In this document: positions 18,087 through 27,040 of the stretch, piece after piece
Numbering within the stretch: the stretch's first letter is position 1
Layout: the number at the start of each line of letters is the position of its first letter
Source of the DNA: Bacillota bacterium
GTDB lineage: Bacteria > Bacillota > Clostridia > Clostridiales > Clostridiaceae
Length of the DNA: 64,000 nucleotides
Direction of reading: 5' to 3'
NCBI GenBank assembly: GCA_023445445.1
Contig: JAEXLD010000017.1
Span: forward strand, 1-64,000
Translations under genes and position numbers: made by a program
The notes under the pieces: model-generated
What the model was told of the DNA's origin: nothing
Database searches by the model: none
Seen by the model: the letters and a program-made list of their open reading frames with translations, nothing else

Positions 18087-18130
18087 GGATAGTAAATTAT
18101 ACTAATAAAAATTAGCTTAATTTACTATCC
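18087..18130 (-). terminator. Terminator of the EEP-family gene
   Basis: A GGATAGTAAATTA/TAATTTACTATCC stem just past the stop at 18134, followed by TTTATTTATTT on the minus strand. The stem resembles the one at 13706-13748. Confidence 0.75.
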
Positions 18131-18133
18131 TTA

Positions 18134-18913
18134 TCAATCTATAATTTCTAATTCAGCACTTACAGGATAATGATCAGAAGGATATTTTCCCTTCTTGTTA
18201 TAATATATTATTTCACTTTTTCTAACATTAAATTCTTCTGTAACAAAAATATAATCAATATGAAGGCCTTTTTTAGTTCCTTTAAACTTACTTAAAGTAG
18301 ACATAGAATATATTTCTTTTTTATTTTCTTGAACTGTTATAAATTTTTTTGAACAATATTTACCTTCTGAAAATTCTTTAATAGCCCTACTATTAGGACT
18401 AGCATTAAAATCTCCCATTAATATGGCTGGATAATCATCTGTTTCATGTTTACTTTCCATATACTCACATATTTTCCTTAATCCATACTCTCTTGCTTTA
18501 GAGAATAAAAAATCCAAATGAGTATTATATACTCTAATTATATTTCCATTATCTAATTCTATTAAAGCAGTAGTACAAATTCTAGGAAATACAGAATACC
18601 AAATAGCACTTCCTATTTTATCTGGCTTATCTGATAACCAAAAAGTATTATAGTCTAAAATCCTATGTTTTGTAGAAACTAAAATATCATTTCTTTCTAT
18701 AAAGTACTTTTTACTTCTTGGAGCCCCTACAAAATTATAATTAGATATTTCTGAAGTTAGATCTTTAAACATTTTATTATTTAATTCTTGAACTCCAATT
18801 ATATCAAAATCATTATTATTTATAATTTCATATACTATTTCTTTTCTTTTATTCCACCTATTATTAATGTCTAATGGAAAATCTGTCCTTAAATTAAAGG
18901 TCATTACCTTCAT
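18134..18913 (-). CDS. Endonuclease/exonuclease/phosphatase (EEP) family protein
   Basis: A 259-residue metal-dependent phosphoesterase of the EEP fold. The family motifs appear in order: TFNLRTD with the metal-site Asn, IIGVQEL with the metal Glu, NTHLDF, MGDFNASPNS with the catalytic Asp-Asn pair, IDYIFV and the C-terminal SDHYPVSAEL with the catalytic His. No signal peptide, so it acts in the cytoplasm. The substrate (nucleic acid, phospholipid or inositol phosphate) cannot be assigned. It follows the PdxU-like gene by 26 bases and may share its transcript. Confidence 0.9.
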   Translation of the reverse strand: MKVMTFNLRTDFPLDINNRWNKRKEIVYEIINNNDFDIIGVQELNNKMFKDLTSEISNYNFVGAPRSKKYFIERNDILVSTKHRILDYNTFWLSDKPDKIGSAIWYSVFPRICTTALIELDNGNIIRVYNTHLDFLFSKAREYGLRKICEYMESKHETDDYPAILMGDFNASPNSRAIKEFSEGKYCSKKFITVQENKKEIYSMSTLSKFKGTKKGLHIDYIFVTEEFNVRKSEIIYYNKKGKYPSDHYPVSAELEIID

Positions 18914-18939
18914 AAAGATTACCTTCTTTTTTATAACAA

Positions 18940-19464
18940 CTATTTTACAGAAGCATGTGAAATTTTCTCTCTAAATTTTATCTTATCTAAAGAGTATCCA
19001 GCTACTATAAATATTATACCACTTACTAAGGGTTGTATTAATTCTAAATATAATGTTGCAAGTGGAGCAATAAAGTTTCCTGAAATAATAGCTCCTGCTA
19101 AATAGTATCCAAAGCATCCAACAAATCCTGCAATAAATACAGCTAAAATATTTCGTCTACAAATTATACTATCATCTTTAGAAGTAAAAAATAATACCAT
19201 TGTAGGTTTAATAATTATTGTTGGTATAACCCAAAGGATACCACCTGTTAAAGTATCTGCAAGCCCTGCACCTAGTCCTGCTGCCACCATTGCATAGGGT
19301 GTAGGTAAAAGTACTGCAGCTAAATATATAAGTGTATCTCCTAAATGAATGTATCCACCATTAAATCCTGTTGGTATATGAAATAAAAAAGCAATAGTTA
19401 TGCATATCATAGCTGCAAAAAGTGCTGTTAATACTATATTTTTAGTTTTATTACTTGTACTCAT
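18940..19464 (-). CDS. ECF transporter S component, probable vitamin B6 precursor uptake (PdxU-like)
   Basis: A 174-residue hydrophobic protein with about five or six helices. Its start overlaps the end of the pyridoxal kinase gene by 14 bases (19451-19464), which is strong context for a B6-vitamer transporter. The early segment NIVLTALFAAMICITIAFLF and GGYIHLGDTLIYLAAVLLPTP are typical of small S components. It would need the EcfA/EcfT module encoded at 13783-16313 or elsewhere. Substrate assignment rests on operon context, not on binding residues. Confidence 0.82.
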   Translation of the reverse strand: MSTSNKTKNIVLTALFAAMICITIAFLFHIPTGFNGGYIHLGDTLIYLAAVLLPTPYAMVAAGLGAGLADTLTGGILWVIPTIIIKPTMVLFFTSKDDSIICRRNILAVFIAGFVGCFGYYLAGAIISGNFIAPLATLYLELIQPLVSGIIFIVAGYSLDKIKFREKISHASVK

Positions 19465-20290
19465 TTATTAAAATCAACTCCTTTAAAAATAACTCAAACA
19501 TAATTCCCTCTTTTGGATTAGTATTAAACTTAGATGTAAATTTAATAGTCCTATCTATAAAGTCAGTTGCATTTTTAATTGAATAATTTAAATCATGGCC
19601 ATTTAAAAGTAACCCTATAATTATTGAAGTAAAAATATCACCTGTTCCACTATAAGATTCATTATTATAATCTGTTTCAACAATAAAGTATTTGTCTACC
19701 TCTCTATCATAAGCATAATTATAAATTTTATTTCCTCTGATAATACCAGTAATAATTACTTGCTTAGGTCCCATATTAGATATTTCTCTAGCCATCATCT
19801 TTACTTTTTCATCACTAGTTTCATATTTATCATATACCTCACCTGTTAAAATGCAAGCTTCAGTTAAATTAGGTGTAACTAAGTTTGCTATAGAAACTAA
19901 CCATTTCATCTTCTTACACATTTCTTCAGTAAATGTATCATATAAAACTCCGTTATCACCCATAACAGGATCAACAATAATTATTGCATCTTCTTTTTCT
20001 TTAACAAAATCTAATACTATATCTATTTGTTTTTCTGATCCTAAAAATCCACTATAAATACAATCAAATCTAATCCCTAATTCATCCCAAGTTTCTTTAT
20101 ATTTAATCATTTCATCAGTAATGTCTAGAAAAGTAAACTTCTCAAATTCTGTTTGAGAAGATAATACTGCTGTTGGAAAGGGGCAACATTGAACTCCTAA
20201 TGCAGATAAAACCGGTATTGCTGCTGTTAAGGAGCACCTTCCTATTCCTGATAAATCGTTTATTGTTGCTACTTTTTTAACTCCATTCAT
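19451..20290 (-). CDS. pdxY: Pyridoxal/pyridoxamine kinase
   Basis: A 279-residue PfkB/ribokinase-superfamily kinase that phosphorylates B6 vitamers to their 5'-phosphates. Landmarks are the N-terminal NDLSGIGRCSLTAAIPVLSALG, VDPVMGDNG, TPNLTEACILTG and SGTGDIFTS, whose Asp is the catalytic base in the anion-hole motif. The gene is first in a unit with the PdxU-like transporter component. A sigma-A type promoter and a 16-bp palindrome lie just upstream (20323-20366). pdxY and pdxK are both used for this family, so the symbol is tentative. Confidence 0.9.
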   Translation of the reverse strand: MNGVKKVATINDLSGIGRCSLTAAIPVLSALGVQCCPFPTAVLSSQTEFEKFTFLDITDEMIKYKETWDELGIRFDCIYSGFLGSEKQIDIVLDFVKEKEDAIIIVDPVMGDNGVLYDTFTEEMCKKMKWLVSIANLVTPNLTEACILTGEVYDKYETSDEKVKMMAREISNMGPKQVIITGIIRGNKIYNYAYDREVDKYFIVETDYNNESYSGTGDIFTSIIIGLLLNGHDLNYSIKNATDFIDRTIKFTSKFNTNPKEGIMFELFLKELILINEYK

Positions 20291-20322
20291 AAGTGCACCT
20301 ACTTCTAAAAGTTATTTACTTT

Positions 20323-20366
20323 ATAATAATCCAATATTTCCATTTTGTCTATTGTATCGATACAAT
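20323..20366 (-). promoter_or_regulatory. pdxY promoter with 16-bp palindromic operator
   Basis: On the minus strand TAGACA (20346-20351) and TATTAT (20323-20328) are 17 bases apart. A perfect palindrome ATTGTATCGATACAAT (20351-20366) touches the -35 box, a position suited to an activator or a repressor. A MocR-type regulator gene occurs at 30903-32306, but a link is only a guess. Confidence 0.6.
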
Positions 20367-20373
20367 GTAAAAA

Positions 20374-20460
20374 ACAAAAAAATCCCCTTCATAGTAAACA
20401 AATATTTAACCTAATTGCAAAGGTCTTTTTTATATTTATCTACAATAAGGGAATTATACT
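20374..20460 (-). terminator. htpG terminator (long imperfect hairpin)
   Basis: On the minus strand a roughly 22-bp imperfect stem (arms near 20437-20459 and 20381-20403) is closed by a 30-base loop and followed by TTTTTTTGTTTTTT. It starts about 40 bases past the htpG stop. Confidence 0.6.
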
Positions 20461-20501
20461 GTTAGGAATTTTTTTATTTAAGAAATCTAAAATAGTATAA
20501 C

Positions 20502-22358
20502 TTATAATCCAATAACCATATTTAGTAATTTATTGCTTCTATCTATGAAGTTATCCATTTCTTCTGAAGATAATTCTTTGTTAGATAATAAGGCAATATC
20601 TAGTATATAGTTACATATTAAATTTACTTTTTCTTCTTTTCCTTCTAAATCAATTGAAGCTATTTTCTTAATAATTGGGTTATTATTATTAATAATTAAA
20701 GTTTTTTCTTCTTTAAACATATCTGGTATATCCATACCACCAAACATCTTACTCATTTCAATCATTCTTCTTGACTGTTCTGAGACTAATATCATAGCTG
20801 GAGTTTCAGAATTTTTTAAGCTTTCTACTTTAACTTCTTTTACTCCATTAGAAATAACTTTATTAAATAGTTTTGTTATTTTTTCATTTAAGTCCTTTAA
20901 ATCTTCTGTTTCACTATTCTTTAATGTTTCTGATATATCAGAGTCTATTCTTGCAAATGTAACCCCTGTTTCCTTAGCTTCTAAAAAACTTATAAAATGA
21001 TTATCTAGTGAACAATCTAATACTAACGCATCTAAGTTTGCTTCCTTAAACATTTTAATATATTGTGATTGTTGCTTCTCATCAGTTACATAAAAGACTT
21101 TATTTTCATGCTTTTCTTTATTTTCTTCAAGGTATTCCTTTAAAGTAATATATTCACCATTTAGTCTTTTAAATATAATAATATCTTTAATTTTTTCATA
21201 AAAGCTTTCATCTCTTAAACAACCATACTTAATAAATATTTGTATATCCTTCCAGAAACCATTAAAGTTCTCTCTTTCATTCTTATAAAGACTTACTAAT
21301 TTATCTGCTACTTTTTTAACTATATGTTTAGAAATTTTAATAACATCTTTATCCTTTTGAAGGAAGCTTCTAGAAACATTTAAAGGTAAATCTGGACAAT
21401 CAATTGTTCCCTTTAATAAAAGTAAAAATTCTGGTATAACTTCTTTTATATTGTCAGCTACAAAAACTTGATTGTTGTATAGCTTAACTTGACCTTCTGT
21501 TGCTTCTAATTCATGTTTTAATTTAGGAAAATATAATATTCCCTTTAAATTAAATGGATAATCTACATTTAAATGAATCCAAAATAAAGGATCATTATAA
21601 TCCATAAATACCTTTTTATAAAAGTCTTTGTATTCTTCATCTGTACAATCCTTTGGTGCCTTCATCCAAAGTGGAGTAATATCATTTAGAGGTTTTAAAT
21701 CCTCTTCTTTTACTTCTTTACCATCTTCTTCTAAATATATTTCTATTGGTAAGAAAGAACAATATTTTTCTATAATTTCTCTAACCTTATATACTTCTAA
21801 GAACTCTTTGCTATCCTCATCTATAAATAAAGTTATAGTAGTTCCTCTTTCCTTTCTATCTTCAGATGGGTATATTTCATATTCAGTTCCACCATCACAA
21901 ACCCAAGTCACAGCTTCTGCTCCTTCTAAATATGATAATGTATCAATTTGAACTCTTTTTGATACCATAAATGCAGAATAAAAACCTAAACCAAAGTGTC
22001 CTATTATATCCTTATCTTCATTCATTTTATCCTTGTACTTATTAATAAAATCCTCTGCTCCAGAAAAAGCAACTTGATTGATATACTTTTTCACTTCTTC
22101 ATCAGTCATACCAATCCCATTATCTATAAACTTTAGAGTTCCATTTTCTTTATTAACTGAAACTAAGATTTTATATTTTTCATCTTCATTTACTTTTGCT
22201 TCCCCTAAGGTACTTAATCTTTTTAATTTACTTATTGCATCGCATCCATTACTAATAAGCTCCCTAATAAAAATGTCCTTATCAGAATATAACCATTTCT
22301 TTATAATAGGGAAAATATTTTCAGTATGAATTGATATATTTCCTTTATTTCTCTCCAT
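20502..22358 (-). CDS. htpG: Molecular chaperone HtpG (Hsp90 family)
   Basis: A 618-residue bacterial Hsp90. The N-terminal GHKL ATPase domain shows FIRELISNGCDAISKL (Glu and Asn for Mg-ATP), FIDNGIGMT, and the GHFGLGFYSAFMVS lid region. The middle domain carries LNVSRSFLQKD with the ATP-contacting Arg, and the C-terminal dimerisation domain follows. Length is typical. The ATG follows GAGGAGG. A close-to-consensus sigma-A promoter lies 27 bases upstream; no CIRCE or CtsR site was recognised. Confidence 0.97.
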   Translation of the reverse strand: MERNKGNISIHTENIFPIIKKWLYSDKDIFIRELISNGCDAISKLKRLSTLGEAKVNEDEKYKILVSVNKENGTLKFIDNGIGMTDEEVKKYINQVAFSGAEDFINKYKDKMNEDKDIIGHFGLGFYSAFMVSKRVQIDTLSYLEGAEAVTWVCDGGTEYEIYPSEDRKERGTTITLFIDEDSKEFLEVYKVREIIEKYCSFLPIEIYLEEDGKEVKEEDLKPLNDITPLWMKAPKDCTDEEYKDFYKKVFMDYNDPLFWIHLNVDYPFNLKGILYFPKLKHELEATEGQVKLYNNQVFVADNIKEVIPEFLLLLKGTIDCPDLPLNVSRSFLQKDKDVIKISKHIVKKVADKLVSLYKNERENFNGFWKDIQIFIKYGCLRDESFYEKIKDIIIFKRLNGEYITLKEYLEENKEKHENKVFYVTDEKQQSQYIKMFKEANLDALVLDCSLDNHFISFLEAKETGVTFARIDSDISETLKNSETEDLKDLNEKITKLFNKVISNGVKEVKVESLKNSETPAMILVSEQSRRMIEMSKMFGGMDIPDMFKEEKTLIINNNNPIIKKIASIDLEGKEEKVNLICNYILDIALLSNKELSSEEMDNFIDRSNKLLNMVIGL

Positions 22359-22384
22359 TAAAATCCCTCCTCTTACAACAAAAT

Positions 22385-22413
22385 ATTTTATTTAAATAAA
22401 TATTATATGTCAA
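22385..22413 (-). promoter_or_regulatory. htpG promoter
   Basis: On the minus strand TTGACA (22408-22413) and TAAAAT (22385-22390) are exactly 17 bases apart, close to the sigma-A consensus. No heat-shock operator is visible around it. Confidence 0.75.
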
Positions 22414-22495
22414 TATTTACTATAATTCATTTTATCCTTATTTTGGTTTTTATCTTAAAATATATAAACAAATATCATCATATTAAAGTAAAGCT

Positions 22496-23908
22496 TTAAA
22501 TCTCTATTATTTCAATATTTTTATTTTCTATTCCAATTACCCTTAAGTTATTTCTTAAATATTCTTCTATTAACTCCTTTACTTCTATAGTAATAATTTC
22601 TCCAGGACAAACTATTGGAATTCCTGGTGGATATGGAGTTATAAAGTTTTTAGATATTTTACCTATAGACTCATTAAAAGGTACTTTCTTATAATTTAAA
22701 TTAAGTACTTCAAAAGGTTCTAAAACTTTTGCTGGTAATATACTTTCATATATATAATTTCTTTCTACTGAAGCTATATCATTCATATCTAATTCTTTTA
22801 TTGCAAAATAAAGCTTTTCAAAATCATTAATACAATTACAAGGTGATAAAATTAATATTAAACCCTTAGAAAAGCTCATTTCTGACTGAATCTTTTTTTC
22901 TTTTAAGTAGTCTAAAAGCTTATGTCCACTATATCCATTCTCTAAAGTAACTAAATATCTACTTTTATCTACTTTATAATTTTCATCTATTTTGATATTA
23001 CTTACTATATTAATTTTATTAAGAGAGTTTATTTTTTTCTTCCAAAATTCTGCTCTTTCAATAAGATTATTATAATCCTCTTCCCCATAATTATCCAAGT
23101 AATATCTTCCATAATCTAAAGATGCCATAATTAAATAGGATGGTGATGTAGTCATAAAAGCTTTTATATAAAAATCTATATTTTTATCATCACTATTTAC
23201 TAATAAAAATCCTCCTTGAGTAAGGCTTGGCAAAGTCTTATGGGCACTTAATACTACATAATCTCCTAATTTAGCCATGGATTTAGGTAATTCTTTACTT
23301 ATTCCAAAATGTGCACCATGAGCACTATCTATTATTACTTTTAAATCCTTTTCCTTAAGTTCCCCTATTATTTCATCTATCTCATAATAAATGCCAAAAT
23401 AATTTGGATTAGTTAATATAATACCCTTTGGATTTTTAGCATTATTAAGGGCTTTTAATATTTCTTCTTTCCTAGGAGGTAAAAATATACCTAAGTCTCT
23501 ATCTATAACAGCCTCAATATAAACTACTTTCAATTTTCTTAAAATAAGAGCATTGTAAATAGATTTATGACAGTTTCTTTCTACTAATATCTCATCCCCT
23601 TCATTAAAGGCTGAAAATATTGATGCTAGATTTCCACATGAGCTTCCATTTACAAGGAAATATGCTTTTTTAACTCCATAAGTCTTAGCTAAAAGATCCT
23701 GTGCATCTTTTATTACTCCCTCTGGACAATGTAAATTATCTAGATTATCAACTTCTGTAATATCTAACTCCCCTAAAGCTTCTTTAAAACTTTTTCCTAA
23801 AGAATCTCTTAAAAATCCTTTGCCACTTTTATTACCAGGCATAGATAAAATTAAATTCTCTTCTTTATGGTATTTTAACAATTCTTCTAACAAAGGTGCT
23901 TTATTCAT
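22496..23908 (-). CDS. Orn/Lys/Arg decarboxylase-family PLP enzyme
   Basis: A fold-type I PLP enzyme of about 470 residues, related to arginine/lysine/ornithine decarboxylases of the short Gram-positive type (SpeA/YaaO/Cad-like). Motifs are MPGNKSG near the N-terminus, FLVNGSSCGN, IDSAHGAHFG with the PLP Asp, and SAHKTLPSLTQGG with the Schiff-base Lys. The start is set at the ATG at 23906-23908, preceded by AGGGAG; the open frame runs upstream only from a TTG within that site. The substrate cannot be read from the sequence. It follows the M16 peptidase gene by 38 bases. Confidence 0.9.
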   Translation of the reverse strand: MNKAPLLEELLKYHKEENLILSMPGNKSGKGFLRDSLGKSFKEALGELDITEVDNLDNLHCPEGVIKDAQDLLAKTYGVKKAYFLVNGSSCGNLASIFSAFNEGDEILVERNCHKSIYNALILRKLKVVYIEAVIDRDLGIFLPPRKEEILKALNNAKNPKGIILTNPNYFGIYYEIDEIIGELKEKDLKVIIDSAHGAHFGISKELPKSMAKLGDYVVLSAHKTLPSLTQGGFLLVNSDDKNIDFYIKAFMTTSPSYLIMASLDYGRYYLDNYGEEDYNNLIERAEFWKKKINSLNKINIVSNIKIDENYKVDKSRYLVTLENGYSGHKLLDYLKEKKIQSEMSFSKGLILILSPCNCINDFEKLYFAIKELDMNDIASVERNYIYESILPAKVLEPFEVLNLNYKKVPFNESIGKISKNFITPYPPGIPIVCPGEIITIEVKELIEEYLRNNLRVIGIENKNIEIIEI

Positions 23909-23946
23909 TAATATCTCCCTTTTCAATTTTAATATGGCCTAAGCTT

Positions 23947-25164
23947 TTAATTACTTATTATTTCTATAGATTTATGTTTAAAGACTTTCTTAGCTACCTG
24001 TAAAATAAACTTCTTATCCATATTTAAAAGATTATTAAACTCTTCTGAATACAATTTATAATCACCAAACATGGTATTATATGTTGATAATTCTTTTGCT
24101 AAAATTATATTTTGTTCTTCTCTAAACCACCTTCTTAGTTTCATAGACTTTATAAAGTCTCTTATTTCTTCTTCAGTTATTACTTTTTCAAACTTATCTA
24201 TTTCTTCTATACATTTATTTATTAATTTTAAGGATTTATCTAAATTCTCCTTTGAGGTACTATAATTTATTTTATAAAGCTTTATATACTTTTCATAAGA
24301 AATTTTAGTTAGTATATCATATACAAGTCCATTTTTAGTTCTTAATGTATCAAACAATAATGAATTAACTCCTTCACCAAAGTATTCATTAAATATTCTT
24401 AAGACTTTTATTTCCTCATAATTTAATTCATCTATTGGAAAGATTATTTGAACTTTACAGCTATTAATACCATCTCTTTTGTCTTTATATACTCCAAAAT
24501 TATCTTTATCATAGATAATTTCTTCTTCCTTTTCTTCATAGCAGGAATTTTCCCAAGCTTCGAAATACCTTTCAATTATATTTTTAACCTCTTCAAATTC
24601 TAAAGAGGAAACTACTGCAATGGAAGTTTTATTAGGTGAATAATTTTCTTTATAGAATTCCTTTATGTGCTCTAAGTTAATTTTTTCCAAATCCTTAGTT
24701 GTACCTATAATAGGATATTTTATCCTTCTACTATTAAAACTATTTATAAACAACTTATCTTCACAAAATTGCTCTAATTCTTCATCCCATTCCATTAATT
24801 CTTCTTTTATAACTTTCATCTCCTCTTGAAAGCCATCACTAGGAAAAATAGGATTTATAATTATATCCGAAAAAATTTCTATCCCTCTTTCAAAATCCTC
24901 ATTTAACATAGTCCCATAGTAAATAACATAAGGAAAATTGGTCATAGCATTTTGAAAGCCAAAAACTTTGCTTAAATCTTTATTTATCTGATGTTCTTCT
25001 CTATTTTTTGTACCCTTATATACCATATGTTCTGTGGCATGAGCAATTCCTAATAAATCTTTTTCCCTGCAAGCTCCTGCATCTATAGATATTGATATTG
25101 AAGTTAAGTTAGATGTTGTTTTCTTATATATAAGTTTTATTTTATTTTTTAATATAAATTCCAT
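23947..25164 (-). CDS. M16-family zinc peptidase (pitrilysin type)
   Basis: A protein of about 405 residues with the inverted zinc motif HATEH (HxxEH) near residue 42-46 and a downstream Glu (EELMEWDEE) as possible third zinc ligand. This is a single M16B-type polypeptide without signal peptide, so it is cytoplasmic. The ATG at 25162-25164 follows GGAGG by five bases; the frame extends four codons upstream only to a TTG. It follows the SCIFF maturase gene across a terminator-like hairpin. Some M16 enzymes trim RiPP leaders, so a link with the SCIFF peptide is possible but not shown. Confidence 0.9.
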   Translation of the reverse strand: MEFILKNKIKLIYKKTTSNLTSISISIDAGACREKDLLGIAHATEHMVYKGTKNREEHQINKDLSKVFGFQNAMTNFPYVIYYGTMLNEDFERGIEIFSDIIINPIFPSDGFQEEMKVIKEELMEWDEELEQFCEDKLFINSFNSRRIKYPIIGTTKDLEKINLEHIKEFYKENYSPNKTSIAVVSSLEFEEVKNIIERYFEAWENSCYEEKEEEIIYDKDNFGVYKDKRDGINSCKVQIIFPIDELNYEEIKVLRIFNEYFGEGVNSLLFDTLRTKNGLVYDILTKISYEKYIKLYKINYSTSKENLDKSLKLINKCIEEIDKFEKVITEEEIRDFIKSMKLRRWFREEQNIILAKELSTYNTMFGDYKLYSEEFNNLLNMDKKFILQVAKKVFKHKSIEIISN

Positions 25165-25203
25165 TTTAACCTCCAAGACTTATTCTTCTTATTATTGTAA
25201 TAT

Positions 25204-25244
25204 AAAAGGTTGGTATCTGAACATAAGCAAATACCAACCCTTTT
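25204..25244 (-). terminator. Terminator after the SCIFF maturase gene
   Basis: A 9-bp GC-bearing stem GGTTGGTAT/ATACCAACC with flanking AAAA/TTTT, eight bases past the maturase stop. It separates the SCIFF genes from the M16 peptidase gene, apart from read-through. Confidence 0.75.
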
Positions 25245-25251
25245 ATTTATA

Positions 25252-26607
25252 TTACTCTGCTTTTAGAGCTATAGCACATTCAATTCTCTTCTTTTGCATT
25301 TTACAACCAATTTCATAAGGAATTTTCATATCCCCATTAAAGCTAAAGTTATTTGCTTGACATCCTCCACTACAATAGAATCTTGCCCAGCAATCTCTAC
25401 ATTTAGGCTTATTATATATATGAGCCTTTTTAAACTCTTTGCCAAGATCTTTATCATATGTATCATCATATATGCTTCCAAGTTTAAATTCTTCTTTTCC
25501 TACAAATTGATGACATGGGTATACCTCTCCCTGTGGAGTAATTGCAACATATTCAAATCCTGCACCACAGCCTGAAATCCTTTTATAAACACAAGGCCCA
25601 CCATTTAAATCAACATTAAAATGATAGAAATTGTATTCTCCATTTTTTTCTCTCTTTCTTCTTGCCATGTCTTCATATAGCTTATCATAATTTTTCATTA
25701 TTTCTGGTAAATCTTCTTCTCTTAAAGCAAGAGGATGTCCATTTTCTAAAACTACAGGCTCTATAGAAACTTCATCAAAGCCTTCATTTACCATAGCCAT
25801 TACATCTTCAAAAAAGTCAGTATTTGCTCTTGTAAATGTTCCTCTAACATAGTACATTTTACCTGGCGTTCTTCTTTTAATCATTTTTTTTATGTTTGGA
25901 ATTATGTCATCATAAGATCCACTTCCATCAACTTTTATTCTTACATTATCATTAACGCACTTTCTACCATCTAATGATAATATGATATTTCCCATTTCTT
26001 TATCCATAAACTCCATCATATCATCATTTAAAAGAGTAGCATTTGTTGTCATTGTAAATCTAATGTTTTTCTTCCACTCTTTTTCATTATCTCTGGCATA
26101 CTGTATTATTTCCTTTACAGTGTCCATAATCATAGTTGGCTCTCCACCAAATAAATCTATTTCTATATTTCTTCTTGGGCCACTTCTTTTTACAACATAA
26201 TCTATTGCCTTTTTTGCAGTTTCTAAAGACATAACACCTTTATGTCCATTATATTCTCCTTCATCAGCGAAACAATATTTACATCTTAAATTACATCCAT
26301 GAATTATATTTAAGCAAACTGCCTTTATGTAATCCCTATCCTCCATAGATCCATGGGCTATTTCTTCATACTTATCTTCAGAATATAGCATTCCATCATT
26401 TATAAGTTGTAATATCTCATCATAAGCTTCTATTATAGTTTCCTTATCATATTTATTACTTAAAAGCTTAACTGTTTCTTCTTTATCTTTCATTCCATCA
26501 TCATGAACTAAATCATATACTAACTCATCTACTATATGAACTGCTCCTGTATTTACATCTAATACAAAGTAATTTTCCCCTTGTTTAAATTTGTGTATTA
26601 AAGACAT
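25252..26607 (-). CDS. scfB: SCIFF peptide maturase, radical SAM/SPASM thioether-forming enzyme
   Basis: A 451-residue enzyme. Residues 1-90 resemble the RiPP recognition element (winged helix) that binds the leader. The radical SAM motif CNLRCKYC gives the three [4Fe-4S] ligands Cys105, Cys109 and Cys112. The C-terminal SPASM region has many cysteines (SGCGAGF, VYPCHQF, PKCRDCWARFYCSGGC, EIGCKMQ) for auxiliary clusters. Family members such as CteB install Cys sulfur-to-alpha-carbon thioether links in SCIFF peptides (ranthipeptides). The precursor gene lies 67 bases upstream, with an attenuating hairpin between them. Confidence 0.95.
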   Translation of the reverse strand: MSLIHKFKQGENYFVLDVNTGAVHIVDELVYDLVHDDGMKDKEETVKLLSNKYDKETIIEAYDEILQLINDGMLYSEDKYEEIAHGSMEDRDYIKAVCLNIIHGCNLRCKYCFADEGEYNGHKGVMSLETAKKAIDYVVKRSGPRRNIEIDLFGGEPTMIMDTVKEIIQYARDNEKEWKKNIRFTMTTNATLLNDDMMEFMDKEMGNIILSLDGRKCVNDNVRIKVDGSGSYDDIIPNIKKMIKRRTPGKMYYVRGTFTRANTDFFEDVMAMVNEGFDEVSIEPVVLENGHPLALREEDLPEIMKNYDKLYEDMARRKREKNGEYNFYHFNVDLNGGPCVYKRISGCGAGFEYVAITPQGEVYPCHQFVGKEEFKLGSIYDDTYDKDLGKEFKKAHIYNKPKCRDCWARFYCSGGCQANNFSFNGDMKIPYEIGCKMQKKRIECAIALKAE

Positions 26608-26630
26608 TTACATCCCTCCAAAAGCTTTTT

Positions 26631-26667
26631 CAAACAAAAAGTAAGCAGCAACTTATTGTTGCCGCTT
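26631..26667 (-). terminator. Attenuating hairpin between SCIFF precursor and maturase
   Basis: A 10-bp stem AAGCGGCAAC/GTTGCTGCTT (26643-26667) with a five-base loop, followed on the minus strand by ACTTTTTGTTTG. It starts eight bases past the precursor stop. Partial termination would keep precursor RNA in excess over the enzyme RNA. Confidence 0.7.
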
Positions 26668-26674
26668 TCTTTAA

Positions 26675-26812
26675 TTAGTTTTCACACTCTAAGTTTGCAA
26701 CTGTACAAGATGTCTTGCAAGCTGATTGACATGAGTTAGCACATTCCTTACAACCTGGTTTAACTAAGCTATTTTTGATATTTGTCTTATTAATTGTCTT
26801 AATATGCTTCAT
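26675..26812 (-). CDS. scfA: SCIFF ranthipeptide precursor (six cysteines in forty-five)
   Basis: A 45-residue peptide. The leader starts MKHIKTINKTNIKNS and the core holds Cys21, 24, 28, 32, 36 and 43, i.e. six cysteines in exactly 45 residues, the definition of the SCIFF family. GGGGGAG precedes the ATG by eight bases. The maturase gene is directly downstream. Thioether links from these cysteines to acceptor residues between them are expected from known family chemistry. A TATAAT box lies near 26850 in the upstream AT-rich DNA. The 26813-27040 stretch holds no other gene that I can see. Confidence 0.95.
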   Translation of the reverse strand: MKHIKTINKTNIKNSLVKPGCKECANSCQSACKTSCTVANLECEN

Positions 26813-27040
26813 GATTATACTCCCCCATAACTAAAAAATACCACCAAATTATAACATAAAATATACACTAATAAAAGATATATTTATCTATTTTTCCACA
26901 ATTCTAAATATAGAACCATTATAAGGTAACATAGTTTAAACTAGCACATATTCAAGTCTTTCAAAAATGTATTAAATAAATACATTTATATTATATTTCA
27001 CTCTATAGTATATATTACCTATTATTACTTTAATTTCATA

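Noticed and set aside
26967..26990. AAATGTATT/AATACATTT hairpin upstream of the SCIFF precursor
   Set aside because: A pure A/T inverted repeat in very AT-rich DNA with no adjacent T-run; chance is likely.
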